64,000 nt of DNA from Dermatophagoides farinae (GCF_024713945.1 NC_134678.1:4092001-4156000), one strand, 5' to 3'. Counted from the stretch's first letter, positions 35,212-49,129 are shown. A program made the numbers and translations. The notes: generated from the letters alone by a model not told the origin.

Positions 35212-38080
35212 ATGCCCAAAATATTAGACAAATTATGGCATAATATGAGTAAAGCTTTATTTATGAATGGTAATGGTCAACAAAGCCATCAACGTACAAG
35301 ATCGTTTCAATTGTCGGACAAAATAATATTATTTAAAGAAAATTTTGAAATACTTGATATTGATGAACTTTTTGAGTTTAAAAAGTCGCGAGAACTACTA
35401 AAACAAGATAACAATGTAGCACTGTATTCCAATATTGTTAAATTGGATAAAAAAGAGACTGATAATGAGAAGCGAACCAATTCTATCTACTATGAGATTG
35501 TCTATTGCCGGGAGAAGTTATACTCATTTCTTGTCTATCATACAACGTCCAAAGTAATTGGCGAACAATATTATGAATATTTTCGTCAATCATTGAACAA
35601 GTTAAGTAAATCCATTTCGTTGATGAAACCTACAGCATTGGAGCAGCTAAAATCAATTATGGAATCATTGAAAATCAATCCTCGCTGGTCGAGCACTCAT
35701 ATAGCCGCTCGTCTTGGGCTGGAAGCACATTTCAAAGAATCACGTGATATAGTATCTACTGAAATCAATCTACAAATGAATGACGATCGAATGACACCAT
35801 TACATTTGGCTATCAATCATCGATGGCCACAAATTGTACAGGATATTCTTGACCTGTTACCGGATCTTAATTTGAGAGATAGCAAACAATACTCTTTCCT
35901 ACATTGTGCCGCATTATCAACACATGAAATTTTCACCAAAATTCTCTACAAACCTAATATGTTTGGCCGTATTTTGTGGAAAAATCATCAAGGATCGACG
36001 GCCTTGCATTTAGCTTGTTTTGCTCAAAACTATAATGTGGTATTTGAATTTTTAAAATTCGGTCTAACTGTCCGTATGCTGACATTACCGCCACCAAAAC
36101 AAAGAATACAACGATCGATTGAAGATTTCCATCATTCATCTGCTTTAAGAAATAAATCTAAGAAAGACACAAGCAAAAAGAAGAAATCGCAATCACCACA
36201 GGTCTCACATATTGTGCAATTCACTGAGCAAGATTTAATGGATATTGATATGCAGGATATTGTAATGGCTGGAAGTCCATTACATTGGGCAAAACATCGA
36301 AGATTGGTGGAAAAATTGATTGCTTATAAATTCAAACTAAATACACCTAATATGAATGAAGACACTCCATTGCACGTGATGGTTAAACGTAACCGACTTC
36401 GATGTGTCATCACATTACTTTGCTCTGGTGCTCGTGTAAATGTACAAAATAAATTTGGCAACACACCCTTACATCATGCTGTCAAAATCGATGAGATAAC
36501 ATTGACTCAGACATTGGTCGTTTTCGATGCCGATATTGATATCCTAAACAAGGCAAAGGAATCTGCAAGACATCTAGCAGCCAAAGAATCACCATTTTCA
36601 GCGCAAATATTGTTTGTTTTATCTTCGTTGGGCGCAAAGAGATGTTCGAATGAGCAGAAAAATTGCAATGCTGGTTGTCGTGAAGGTGGTGATTTTGATG
36701 GAAAATGGAGTCCGGCACTAATCGAAGTAACCAAACAGTATGAAAGTCTATTTCAAAACATAAAAAATGAAAAACATTTCAATGAAGAAATGGTGAAAAA
36801 GGCAACAAAAGAACAGTCATCAGATCAAAATGTCAATCTTTTAGCGTTAGACGGTGGTGGAATAAAAGGATTGATTACAGTTCAACTGATGATTGAATTG
36901 CAAAAATATTTGAAGCGACCGTTAATTGATTATTTTCAATGGATTGCTGGAACAAGTACTGGATCTTTTATTGTCGTATTTCTGGTTACTGGGACACCAT
37001 TGTCACAGATTCGTAATATTTACATGCAATTTAAAGACAAAGTATTTATCGGTGAGCGGCCTTACGATGCTGAACCATTAGAAAAATTGATCAAAGAAAT
37101 TATTGGTTCAGAACTTCGAATGGAGGACCTTCGAACTAGTTTTCATAAAATGGTTATGATACCGGCAGGATTAATTGACCGGAAACCAATGAAATTACAT
37201 TTGTTTAGAAGTTATGAATCCCACTATGAGCTTTTAAAGATACCAGATTTCGATAGAGGTTTTAGTCGACAACCAAGTCGTGATCAATTGGTATGGCAAG
37301 CTTGTCGAGCATCAGGATCGGCACCAACCTATTTCAAAACATTTGGACCATTTATTGATGGCGGACTGATTGCCTGTAATCCTACATTAGATGCTATGAC
37401 TGAAATTGAATTTCGTAATATAGCTTTGAGAGAAGTGGGCCGAGAATCGGAATGCCAAAATCTTCGCTTTGTATTGTCATTGGGCACTGGTCAACAACAA
37501 ACCGAAGAATCTAAAGCGATCGATATCGGTGCTTATTCCTTACGGCTAACCGAGATAAACAATCAAATTAAATACATTTATCAAATGGCTTCGTTACTTT
37601 TAAATGAAATCTGCAACACGGATAACCATATTGTTAATAGGTAATAAATCATTTCGAATTTTGTTTTTGAAACTTACATTAGAATTTTTAATCACACTTT
37701 ATTTTCATAGAGCTGAAGCATTTTGTTCGGCCACAAATATTCTCTATTTTCGTATCAATCCAATGTTCGATAAATTGATCGAATTAGATGAAACATTAGA
37801 TTTCAAGATTGTCAATGCACTTTGGGAAACAAAACGTTTCATGTATTTGAAACGGGATGAACTTTGTCGTATCGCAAATTATTTAAATAAATTCACATGT
37901 TTTAATGAATCATCATCGTTTTCATTGTCGCCTCCATCAACAACGGAACAAACAATCAAAATAACAACCAAAACAAAGGAAAATAATATGAATCAAAAGT
38001 TGAAAGAATCAATCAATCTAACAAAAACAACAGAAATAGAAACACATGAAAAACTTTCCAGAAATAAAAATAAACAATAA
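35212..38080 (+). CDS. PLA2G6: Calcium-independent phospholipase A2, group VIA (iPLA2-beta)
   Basis: Two exons, 35212-37640 and 37711-38080, joined in phase 2 (AATAG|gtaata, catag|AGCT) across 70 nt; 932 residues. The N-terminal half has about six ankyrin repeats (for example TPLHLAINHRWPQIV and TPLHVMVKRNRLRCV). The patatin domain follows with the oxyanion motif GGGIKG (near residue 547), the lipase box GTSTG with the nucleophile Ser (near 580), and the catalytic Asp in FIDGG (near 717). This Ser-Asp dyad defines the family. It releases fatty acids from glycerophospholipids and remodels membranes. The C-terminal about 70 residues are Lys/Thr/Ser-rich and look lineage-specific. The gene looks intact. 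Confidence 0.93.
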
Positions 38081-38514
38081 ATCTAAAATTTGCCTATGAT
38101 AATAATTAAATTATATATATGTAATCTTTTGATTATCATTCATTATAAAAATATGCCATATAAATTTTATCGATGAGCTACAATTTTGATAAATATGAAA
38201 AACCAGAAAAATAAACTTGGGACGGACGCACGACCAAAAATGTGCAATTATATTTCGAACAATGCAACTTTGATATCATAAGATAATGATGAACAAAATC
38301 TAAACTATGCAAACAAACTAAAACTTGATCCATATATTTAATATGAGCAATATTTTTGTTGATTTTTCGATTCAAAATGTTTAATATGAATTTTTTTTCT
38401 TATCAAAACAACTATTTATTGAAATGATTGACAGATTTTGCTATTTATGATATCTGGCTCTCGGAAATATTAATTAATCAATAATTTATTATGTGATGAT
38501 CATCCAAATGTAAT
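38081..38514. other. Spacer between iPLA2 and the mosaic receptor
   Basis: 434 bp, AT-rich; holds the iPLA2 3' region and the presumed receptor promoter. No other feature seen. Confidence 0.45.
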
Positions 38515-41500
38515 ATGGATAGAATTTGGTATTCATTTGGTGAGTTTCTTATGGAATAATTTAAAATTTTTTTTTTTTAAATCATAATATTTATTCTTAT
38601 TCATTCAAAGTTATTTTATTTGTGTATCATCAATCAAGTATTCAGCAAATAAATTCAAAAGAATTTTTCGCAAAAAATTGTGCCGAATTATGGCTACAAT
38701 ATGGCATACGTCATTCAGGAAATTATACACTTCTATTAGATGATTCAACAGAATCATTAAATAATGGCATTCAAGTCGAATGTGATATGTCATCAGCATT
38801 GACCGTCGATCCTCAAATAGATGGTAATCATCTTGGTGAAAGTGAACAGGTTTTTGAAGTGAAGACCATAATCCATCATGATTCAGAAGAGCCTCGATTA
38901 GTTCAAGGATATGAATCTCCCGGATCTTTTGAGCGTAATATTATATACAATCAAGGCCACTCGAACTCAAATTTTTCATCAACACCAAAAGATGCTAATC
39001 GATTATTCATGCGACAGATCGAAAAGATTGTTAATTCAGCATTCAGCTGTCAGCAATACATACGTTGGGATTGTAAAGGTTCAGTGTTCAGTTTTTGGTT
39101 TCAACATTATCATAGTTGGTGGTTGGATCGTAACGGCCTAACCCGTACTTATTGGGGCGGTGCTGAACCAGATTCCAATAGTTGTGGTTGTTTTCCTTAT
39201 TGTCATCCTACTGTAAAAAATTCCACTTGTAATTGTGATGCAAACATGAAAACAGATTGGCTTGAAGATTCAGGATTGTTGTTGAGTAAAGATCGTTTAC
39301 CTGTAACACAACTTAGATTCGGTGACACTGGAGAATCGTATGAAGTTGGTCGTTACACATTAGGACCATTAATTTGTCGATCATATGGACACCTCAATGT
39401 GTCATTAGGTCATTTTAAAGCTCCCGTAACGATTACATCACCGGGATATCCTATTCGTTATCCACCTGCTTTTCGTCGTTATGAATGGATTATCACCGTT
39501 GATGAAGGCCAATGGATCGAGATGGTTTTTCCTGAATACGATATCATTCATTATGGTGCCTATGTGAGCGTACCTGGCTGTCGTTATGCAATCGAAGTTG
39601 ATATTTTTCAAAAACCAAAAACTAACGATGAGAATACTGAAACATTCATATATTCTGGACAAGAATGGCATCTAGTAAATTCGATTCGACGGGAAAAATC
39701 CTCACAGCCTTATTATGTCACTGATGGTTCGGAAACATTATTCCGATTGCGATTTATAACCTGCAATCAAAAACGATCATTAATCAATGATCACAAAGGA
39801 TTTAAAGTCGAGTTTCGTTTTTGCAAATGTTCAACTTGTAATATTGGAACCGAATCTTTTACAAATTGTACTGTCGAACCTGATCACTGTCTCTATATCT
39901 ATTCTCAAGGTTATCCATTTCCACATTATCTTTATGGAAAGAAAATTGATCACGAAACACGAGTTCATCGATGGCAGATAGCCACTCAACCTGATCATAT
40001 GTTGCAGATTGAATTCAATGATTTTGATGTTATTTCAACACCTGGTCAACATTATTGCGATACTGATTTGGTGACAATATATGGCGAAAAAAATATGAAA
40101 AGAAAAACTAATTATTGTAACATTAATCGTTTTAATATTGGAAAATTACATTCAAAGTCAAATTATATGGAAATAATTTTAAGAACATCGTTGAGAAAAG
40201 TAGGTAATAGCAGAGGTATACATGCTACAGTTCGATCCATACATCAACATCTTTTTAAAACAAGTCGTTTTGTGAAAAATGCAGCCGAAGGCCGACCCAC
40301 TGATCAAAGTTCTACACGTTCTCCTCGAGAATCATCGCTAGCTGTAGACAATAATTTTGAACAAAGAGAAGCGGCTAAATGTTCATCAACAAATTATGAA
40401 CGTGAGCCTTGGTGGCGAGTCAATTTACAAAAACGACATAGAATTCATGGTGTGAAAATCTATAGTTATCTGGGAAAACACGAAACTCCATTAATGCAGT
40501 CAAACATCATGCTTGAACCCAATTCAGACATTTCACCATATTGTGATCGTGAATGGCCTGTTGGTAATTATGCTTTGCCGATGCCTGATTCCGGATGCCC
40601 GGCATCCAAAATTGGCTACTCAAAATGGTTGACTGGTATGCGTTTTCATGCGGTACAATATGATAAACCATATGATGATAAGATTCGTTATTGGTCCGAG
40701 AATATAATGCTCAAAGGTGGTGCCACGTCAACTGGAATCGAGCAACATTTTTGCGTACATGCAGCTAATAATCGAAAAGCACCAGAAAATTCAAACGAAA
40801 CATGTACATGGCAACCAGGAAAATACTGTATTCTACAATATGGTCTTTCATGTCCAGATGGTTTTCAAATCGGATCCATCACCTGGTTCGATAAGAGCTT
40901 GAATAAGAGCAATTCAGATTTATTCAATTTTATCAATGGAACGGTGCCTAAAGGTGATTATACAACACACAATACAACGCTATATTTTTGTTGTCGAGAA
41001 GATGGCGATCCAACAAAGCCGATAAATCTTCCTAAAACTAGACCATTCTATCTATTTCAATATGGACGAATTTGTCAAGAAGTTGCCGACATGAGCGAAA
41101 TGGAACATTTTTTCCATTATGAAGAAGAAGTCGTTCTTTACGGTGCTTTACCTGATCTGGTTTTTGCTTCCGGACAAAAATTGAAATTCCAGGACCCACA
41201 TCCACGTATTGAGGTCACATTGTTTGATCGTGGTCTCACCCTTCATTATTGTTACTATGATATTGCCGATAAATTGAAAGGATTCCAAGTGCTCGTCGAT
41301 ACAACACCGGATACATTCGGTTATGGGCGATGGTATGATGGCGAAAGTGGCTTAACTAGACCAGTGAACAAACCATTTTTATCAGCAGTCGAATGCGCTT
41401 CATATGGTACGACGGAAGAAGAATTTGTCCAAATTACATTGAATTGTACGCAACCGATTGAAGGACAATATGTCATCATATTTATGAAAGATAGACAAGA

Positions 41501-44500
41501 TGCTCTACAACTTTGTGAAGTGGTCGTATTCGGTGAAGAATCATGTGGTCGACCATTAGGCATGGCTACAGAAGAAATACTCGATTCGGCCATAACGGCA
41601 TCGACTTTTGATTCCAGTAAAGGTCTTGTATATCATCCATACAATGTTCGTTTAAATAGTTTTGCAGCTTGGTGTACGACCAATACCGATCAGGAGAAAC
41701 ACATACAAATCGATTTACGGCTACAAAATTCCAATATTGTTTTCGATTCAAAATTACCAATGGGTGATGAATCCAATTGGAATCAGGTCAACTATGTAAC
41801 CATTGTGGGGGTGGCAATGCAAGGAATGCCACATGGATTCAAAAGCTATTTTGTGACACATTTTCAACTTTTATTTTCAAATGATTCTTTGCATTGGACC
41901 TATGAAGAAGAACCGATTGGCAGACAAAAAATATACAAATGTGTCCAATGCGAAGCTCAACACGTTGATCCTAATGAAGTTGTCATGTATAATCTGCTTA
42001 AACCGGTCGTAGCTCGCTTCATACGTATCAAAATCTTAGCGTTTCGTGGTGGACCTTGTATGCGTCTTGAATTGATCGGATGTCGTGGAGATAAGAAAAA
42101 TTTCTGCTCAAGAACATTGACTGCTTCCACACCTGGTGTCATTTCATCACCAAATTATCCTTTTTATTATGCTCAATACAAGTCCTGTGTTTGGCACATT
42201 AAACCTAACAAACCGGATCGTCATATTGAATTGGACTTTATCGTTTTAGATTTGGCTCCTGCTGAGAAAAGTGGAGGTAAATGTCATGATGGCTTATACA
42301 TAAATCATTCGCCTCAACAATCACTCATTACCATTGAAGCCCCATCGACAGTTGCATCAGGTATTCATCGTCCTGCACACTCATTTCTTCATCGGAATTT
42401 TCCTAAAAAAATTATTTCCAATGGTGCCGTTACATTGACATTGAATACCTGTTTCCGTTTTTCAATGACTCGTTTTCAAGGATTTCTGGTTCGATTTCGT
42501 GAAGCTGATTGTCCAGGGTGTGGAATTGGTGATCCACGTTGTTCTCGTTTGCATAATTGTACTTCACTTTGTGGCCGTATACTTTCGATCAATTATCCAT
42601 TGAATTATCTAAATAACCATCGATGTCGATGGTTGATTCGAGCACCTGCAGGTCATTATTTTAATATAACCATTGAAGATTTTGATGTTGCCGGATCCCA
42701 AGCATATACGACAAAATCATCAACTAATCGACCGCTCAAACATTGTTTATTTGATCATTTATCATTCATCGATCCATCAACTGGAATGGTTATCGGAAGA
42801 TATTGTAACACAAACAAACCATCCAAATTCATCTTCTCCAATTGGAACGAATTGTTGATCGAATTCAGTTCAGATTCGTCAAGCACTGGTCGTGGATTCA
42901 AGTTGAAATACAAAGCCGAACGATATCATTTACTTCCAGAAGCTATACCATTGTTGATACCACCGATGTATTCCTGTCCAAATGGTTGGCTTTATTTTCG
43001 AGGTTATTGTTTCGCATCATTTGTTGAAGAAGAATCACTTCAGTGGTACGAAGCCGAAGAAAAATGTGCACAAAAAGCTAAAGGACGTGATGGTCATTTA
43101 GTATCTATCACTGATTATCTTGAAATGAATGTCGTTCACTATTGGATTGTTGAACAATGGAAACTGACACCACATCAAAGCATTTATATTGGATTAATCG
43201 ACACGAATCGTGAAGGTTTCTATAATTGGTCCGATGGCAATCCTATGAGCTATACTGATTGGTATAGAAATAATTTCTGGCCAGTAGATTCAGCTACAAC
43301 ATTCTATTCACAACAACAGCATCAGCAACAGAAAAATTGGTCCAATACAAATGAATATGGTCCTTATTCAAAATCACCTATGATCAGTTGGAATGGTGAT
43401 CTGAATAATTTTTTCAATCAATATTCTCAACCAGACGGCGGAGCCTATGAAGATTGTACCGTAATTAATTTTCATTCGATATATTCAACATTAAATTGGC
43501 ATGATGTACCATGTTCTTTGGGCAAAAAAGTTATGCCCACAGTGAAATTGGTCAATTATAATCTAACCACAATTGCCTCAACAATTAATCTTGTCACCAA
43601 TAACAGTTCAATGAATTCTATCATTGCTACTCGTAATCGAAATATGATTCTCAACCACAATGATGGCCTAATCCGAAGTTATATATGCAAAATGGACTCA
43701 AATTCATCGTTGCATCAACATAGCCCTCGACGAACATTATTCACTAGGAGGTTAAGTGAAGACAAGAAGAAGATCAGGGCAAAAGTCGATACGAATCGCT
43801 ATTTTGTTTGTAACAATTATGAGGTAATATCAAATCTATTTCGATGTGATGGTACTGCTAATTGTCGTGATGGGAGCGATGAAACTGAAGGCTGTTCAAT
43901 TAGCGATGAATGCCTGGAATCACAATTTCAATGTGCCAATAGTCACTGCATTGCCATTGGAAAGGTAAGTATTGTTGCCAATTATTATTGTTTTGAAAGT
44001 TAATTTTCAAAAAAAATTTTTCACAAATTTGCTTAGTATTGTGATTTTGTCGACGATTGTGGTGATGGATCCGATGAGATATTCTGTGTTCGACGTCAAT
44101 GCAAAAAAAATTCCGAATTCAAATGCAACAATGATCAATGTATACCCAATTATAAAAGATGTAATTTGTTTCATGATTGTCGCGATCAAAGTGATGAAGA
44201 TAATTGCAGTGGGAAATGCAATCTAAACACTACATTTCAATGTTATTATGGTAATTGTATTCCATTGTATGCATTATGCGATCGTCACCGCGATTGTCCT
44301 GGAAAATTTTTCGAAGATGAACACGAGACTGTATGTTCATTGCTAAACCAAAATGACCAACAGCAAAGTCCATTTTTGTTTGATGCCCCTTCGTCATCAT
44401 CGAATGATTATCAAGATAAACCATACCGATGGCGGCGTGGTTCAACTAACCATCCGAGAAAACGGAATAGACGTAATAAAACTGAATCGCCATTGTTTTG

Positions 44501-47500
44501 TGGTCAAAGAAAAGACACTCGTTTAGAAACTTGTCAGGATTTGCTCGAATATCAAGGCATCATGCAAGATGGCAATTATGAATTAAAACCAATTACTGAA
44601 AATAAATTAACATTAAGAGTTTATTGCCGCTTCTTGAACTCGACACACGCTACGACAATTATTAATCACGACACTGAGGATCGATTATATGTCCGTTCAT
44701 CATTCGATGCTCCAGGTTCGTACGTACGAACCATCACATATGAAGGCAGTTTTGACCTTATTGTTGCCGTTATCAATGCATCAGCTTCTTGTCGACAATT
44801 TTTAAGTTACGAATGTTCTGGATCAAGGTTCAATTTCAATTCACCAAAACCGAATTCTTGGTGGGTTTCTAGACTTGGTCTTAAAGAATATTCATGGGGA
44901 ACGGATCGTCTAAATTCTTGTGCTTGTTATCCTAATTGTATTTCTAATCTTCACTGCAATTGTGATGCTGGATTGATGTTCAACTGGACAAGAGATTATG
45001 GCTATATTGAAGATAGAGCGCGCCTTCCGATTCGTCAGGTGGCCTTCGGCGAAGTCTATCATATCGGCCAACTAGGATACGTACAAGTTGGTCCAGTCGA
45101 ATGTATAGGAAAAAGTATTGAATGGAAATTGTCAAGTTTGAAAAAAATTCATTCCGATTGTCAAGTGAAATCATCGAATCTTTTTGAATGTAACTCTGGA
45201 CAGATAATCGAATCAAAACACATATGCATCTACGAATTCGATCAGCTACAATATCAGATAGGCTGTCGCGATGTATCTCATTTACGAAATTGTTCAACAT
45301 TTCAATGTCCACCAGATTATGTAAAATGTCCCGATTCTTATTGCATACCATACCGTTATATTTGCAATGGTAAATGGGATTGTGTAGGAGGATCGGATGA
45401 AATTGGCTGTGCTAGATACACCTGTCCTGGTCATTACAAATGTGCCAATGAAAGTTCCTGCGTTTGGCTTCATCAGCTTTGCGATGGCTTTCGCCACTGT
45501 CCACTTGGTGATGATGAATGGTTTTGCGATCTTAATTGTCCCCGTAATTGTATTTGCAACGGTCATTATGTTGATTGTCGATACTCAAACATAACGATGG
45601 AAATACTGGCCAATATCTCGAAGGAAACCCGTAAATTGGATCTAAGCGGCAATCATTTGGGACCAGATATGTCATTCATTGATTTCTCACGCTATATTTA
45701 TCTTGGCGAATTGATCTTGCAGAGTAATCAGCTGGAAATAATTCGATCACGTAAATTTATACAGCTAACTAATCTGTATAAACTAGATCTTCGATTCAAC
45801 CGAATCAGAGTGATTGAAGCGGCTGCTTTTGCTGGATTGCAACAGATTACCACGCTAATGTTGGAACATAACCATGAACTTCAAGAAATACATTCTGGTG
45901 CTTTTGTAGGGCTAGTTTCTTTACGAAGATTGAATATTTCAAATACAAAAATGAAGACTATTGTCAAGAATTCTTTTCTTCAGATGAGTTCATTACAACA
46001 TTTAACATTGGTTGACAATGAAATCGATACGATAGAAAAAGGTGCTTTTAATGATCTAATTTCCTTAATGTCACTGGATTTTCGTGGCAATCCAGTTACG
46101 AATTTTTCTAAAGACATGTTTGTCATGTTAAAATCATTGCGAAGTTTAGCAAGTGATAGTTTCAAATTTTGCTGTATGGTTTCTGGTATTGTACCATTTA
46201 GCCGATGTTATCCACCACAAGATGAGATATCCGATTGTGAAGATTTATTATCGAAAACTGTTCAACGATTGATTCTGTGGATATTGGGATTCAGTGCTTT
46301 GATTGGTAATCTTTTCGTAATTATTTGGCGTTTCAAGACATTGAATAAGACCAATCGTGTCAGTTCGACACTTATTTTGTCGCTTGGATTTGCAGATTTT
46401 CTTATGGGAACCTATCTGATACTGATTGCTTCTGTTGATGAATATTACCGGTAAAATTATTAATGATATGTAATATTTTTTCATTTATTTTTTTTTCTTT
46501 CCATAGTGGTCGATATATTGAAAATTCAGATTATTGGAAAAATTCCATATGGTGTAAACTTGCTGGTTTTTTGTCAACCTTATCATTACAAACTTCTGTA
46601 GTGACATTAGTATTGATTGCTATCGATCGTCTCATATCCATTTCTTTTACGTTTTCAAATTACCGTTTCACCGTCGAATCCACTTATAAATTGTTGACAT
46701 TCACATGGATCACAATGTTTGTCCTGTCTATTGTACCATTGTTACCTATAGATTATTTTCAAGGACGATTCTATTCAAGATCGGGCGTATGTCTTGCATT
46801 TCATATTACCATAACAAAATGGCCTGGTTGGGAATATTCGGTTGCTGTATTTTTGGTATTCAATTTAACGGCTTTTTTATTCATCTTATGTTGTTACCTA
46901 TACATGTATAAAACAATTGCCATCACCGTTAAAAAACGCCGACAAATGATACAGACAACAAAACAAATTCGTGAAAGCAAAGTATGTACAACAGTATTGA
47001 TTTTTATTTAATATTGATTTAATAAATTCAAAAAAAAAAATTCAGATTGGACTACAAATGGCTTTAATTGTCAGCACAAATTTTCTTTGTTGGTTTCCGG
47101 TTATCATGATGGGATTTTTAGCGTTAGGTGGCATCCACATCCCTGGTGCTGCTTATTCTTGGATAGCGGTACTCGTGCTGCCGCTTAATTCGGCCACTAA
47201 TCCTGCAATCTACACATTGTTACAGCTGATACCAAACTTTCGGTCACAAACACAACATAAACGCATAATCGATAATCGTTTGGCTTCGATGAGGTCAATT
47301 CGTATGAACGGTTCAAATGGAGGAAGTTTCCGTAGAGTTGTTAATCAATCGAACGGACAACAAGATTCTAGTTTTATAGTATCACACGTATCATCCTCCT
47401 TACAATTGATACAACAGCCTAGTCAACCTCCAGTGAAATTATTGATGCAACCACCACCTGGATATCAAAATCTCAACGAATTTCTTCGCACCAAAGAACC

Positions 47501-47951
47501 ATTAACAGCCAGAGATTTATACGAAATATGTTTGTCTTTGAGCATAATTTTAAAGGATTTTCATCAAATGGGTTATGCATTGGGTACGATAAATTGCGAG
47601 AATATTTTTGTTACAATTCGACCGATCCGTTATATTGCAAACTATATCCAAAATGGCGATGAATATGAAATAAATAACGAAACAATAACGAAGATGGATG
47701 GTGAATATCGTTTACAAGCTTATATACCGCCATTTGATTCATATCAGGTACCACGTGCCGCGATCAGTGATACGACTTCCGATAATAACCATATATCATT
47801 GAAAGAACCGGACGATTTCGCTATGGATATGGAAGAATTTGGAAAAGTGATCAAAAGAATGTTACAAATATATCATTCTCGAACATTGAGGTCATCGGAA
47901 AGTTCATTTCAAAATATATCATCAATGACACCAAAAAAATGCAAATCATAA
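38515..47951 (+). CDS. Giant mosaic GPCR (GRL101/LGR-like) with lectin, CUB, ApeC-like, LDLa and LRR ectodomain and pseudokinase tail
   Basis: Five exons, 38515-38539, 38611-43964, 44037-46450, 46507-46981 and 47046-47951, with GT-AG introns of 56-72 nt and exact phase, give 3057 residues. The 25-nt first exon plus the start of exon 2 encode a signal peptide (MDRIWYSFVILFVY). Domains in order, by approximate residue: CNTNAP-type fibrinogen-like 30-265; CUB 275-415; CUB 430-548; discoidin/F-lectin-like 565-640; apextrin-C-like 645-820 (WPVGNYALPMPDSGCP...FCCREDG); F5/8-type C 985-1160; CUB 1170-1308; CUB 1315-1445; C-type lectin 1458-1705; about four LDLa 1740-1900; a second CNTNAP-type module 1945-2155; two LDLa 2210-2290; LRRNT plus leucine-rich repeats 2294-2495; seven-pass core from 2530 with AIDR (DRY position) and NPAIY; and a kinase-like tail 2890-3040. 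The core and LDLa-LRR part resemble snail GRL101 and relaxin-type LGRs. Ligand unknown. Confidence 0.85.
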
Positions 47952-48123
47952 AGTTTAATCATTTTTTATTTATAAATTTTAATAACATCTAATTAAATAA
48001 TGATATAAACGTTCAACAATAAAGATTTCAAAACCTTCAATTGGTTGAAAAGAAAATCATTTCTCGAACTAAAATAATAAATTATGTCAAATCAAAAAAC
48101 TGAAAAAATAACCATATATCAAT

Positions 48124-48774
48124 TTAACATACCCTATGGAAAATATAAGAAAGAAAAGCATCGTAACCAATGGATATGGTGGCAACGTAAAGATATCGAT
48201 ATGCAGCAGGTACAAATGCAAAATTTATCCATTGTATCGGAATGAACACTAGCCATTCAGCTGTACAAATTAAACCGAGATTTTGACGTATCCGCTGCAA
48301 TGTTGTATCGAATTTTTGCTCATTAATCTGGCCAAATATGAGAAAAACGGATGATACAAGTAAAGGGCCCATAGCTGATTCGGCTATCAGTTTTTTACCG
48401 ACAGAACTTTTGACATGTGGAGGAAATTTACGATCTAAATACGAATACCACCAATGACCGAATAGGCTGAAATATATTCCTGCAACCATCATGTTTCCTG
48501 GTGATTAATTCGAATACATGTTTACAAATAGTGAATAATAAAATAAAATATCAATGCATATAACAATACTTGTTCTGGTAAGATTCCATTCAAACGGCCG
48601 ATCACTGGGGTTTGCATCTTGTTGTTTTTGATGATGAGACCAATAATGTTCAAGATTCTGTTGCAAAACATCTCCAATCGAAATTGAAATAACGCCGGTA
48701 ACGGTGTTGGTAATTATTAGATATGGTCGTGAATATAATTTATTTACCAGCCGTTTGGCAAAAAGATGAGCCAT
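48124..48774 (-). CDS. MPV17/PMP22-family membrane protein (MPV17L2-like)
   Basis: Two exons, 48774-48570 and 48497-48124, joined in phase 1 across 72 nt, 192 residues, the normal family size. Family blocks are visible: a WNLTRT segment, then G(H)WWYSYLDRKFP, the modified core IPIQWINFAFVPAAYR, and the final GYDAFLSYI. Four membrane helices are expected. MPV17L2-type proteins sit in the mitochondrial inner membrane and are linked to mitoribosome assembly; peroxisomal PMP22 is an alternative. The LDR-FP spacing favours MPV17L2. It is divergent from the kinase gene. Confidence 0.82.
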
Positions 48775-49129
48775 TTAAACGCAGATAAACAAATTTTAAT
48801 AAATTTATTTATGAATAGTCTTATAAGCGCATTCTGAAATTTTAGTTTCGAAGATTAAATGGCTTGCAAGAATTTATAAATGTTTCCTTTATATCCATTT
48901 GGATTTGTTTATAATTTGCATTCAGCTATATTATATTATAGTTATTACTGTTGTTCAACAACAACGCGTTATTACCATTACGCCATCTAGAATCCCATTT
49001 TTGGAACATTTTTTTCGAAATTTTACGAATAAATTATTCCAAGTTCATATAATGAAATTATTTTAACAATTCAGAATAATATGGCTATAAATTTTCAAAC
49101 CTGCTATACTTTTATTATTCATCTTGATC
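48775..49129. promoter_or_regulatory. Divergent promoter region, MPV17-like / TSSK-like
   Basis: 355 bp between divergent start codons. AT-rich with no clear element; function inferred from position. Confidence 0.35.

Noticed and set aside
45294-45594. Antisense ORFs inside the receptor gene
   Set aside because: Shadows of a strongly coding exon with clear LDLa motifs on the plus strand.
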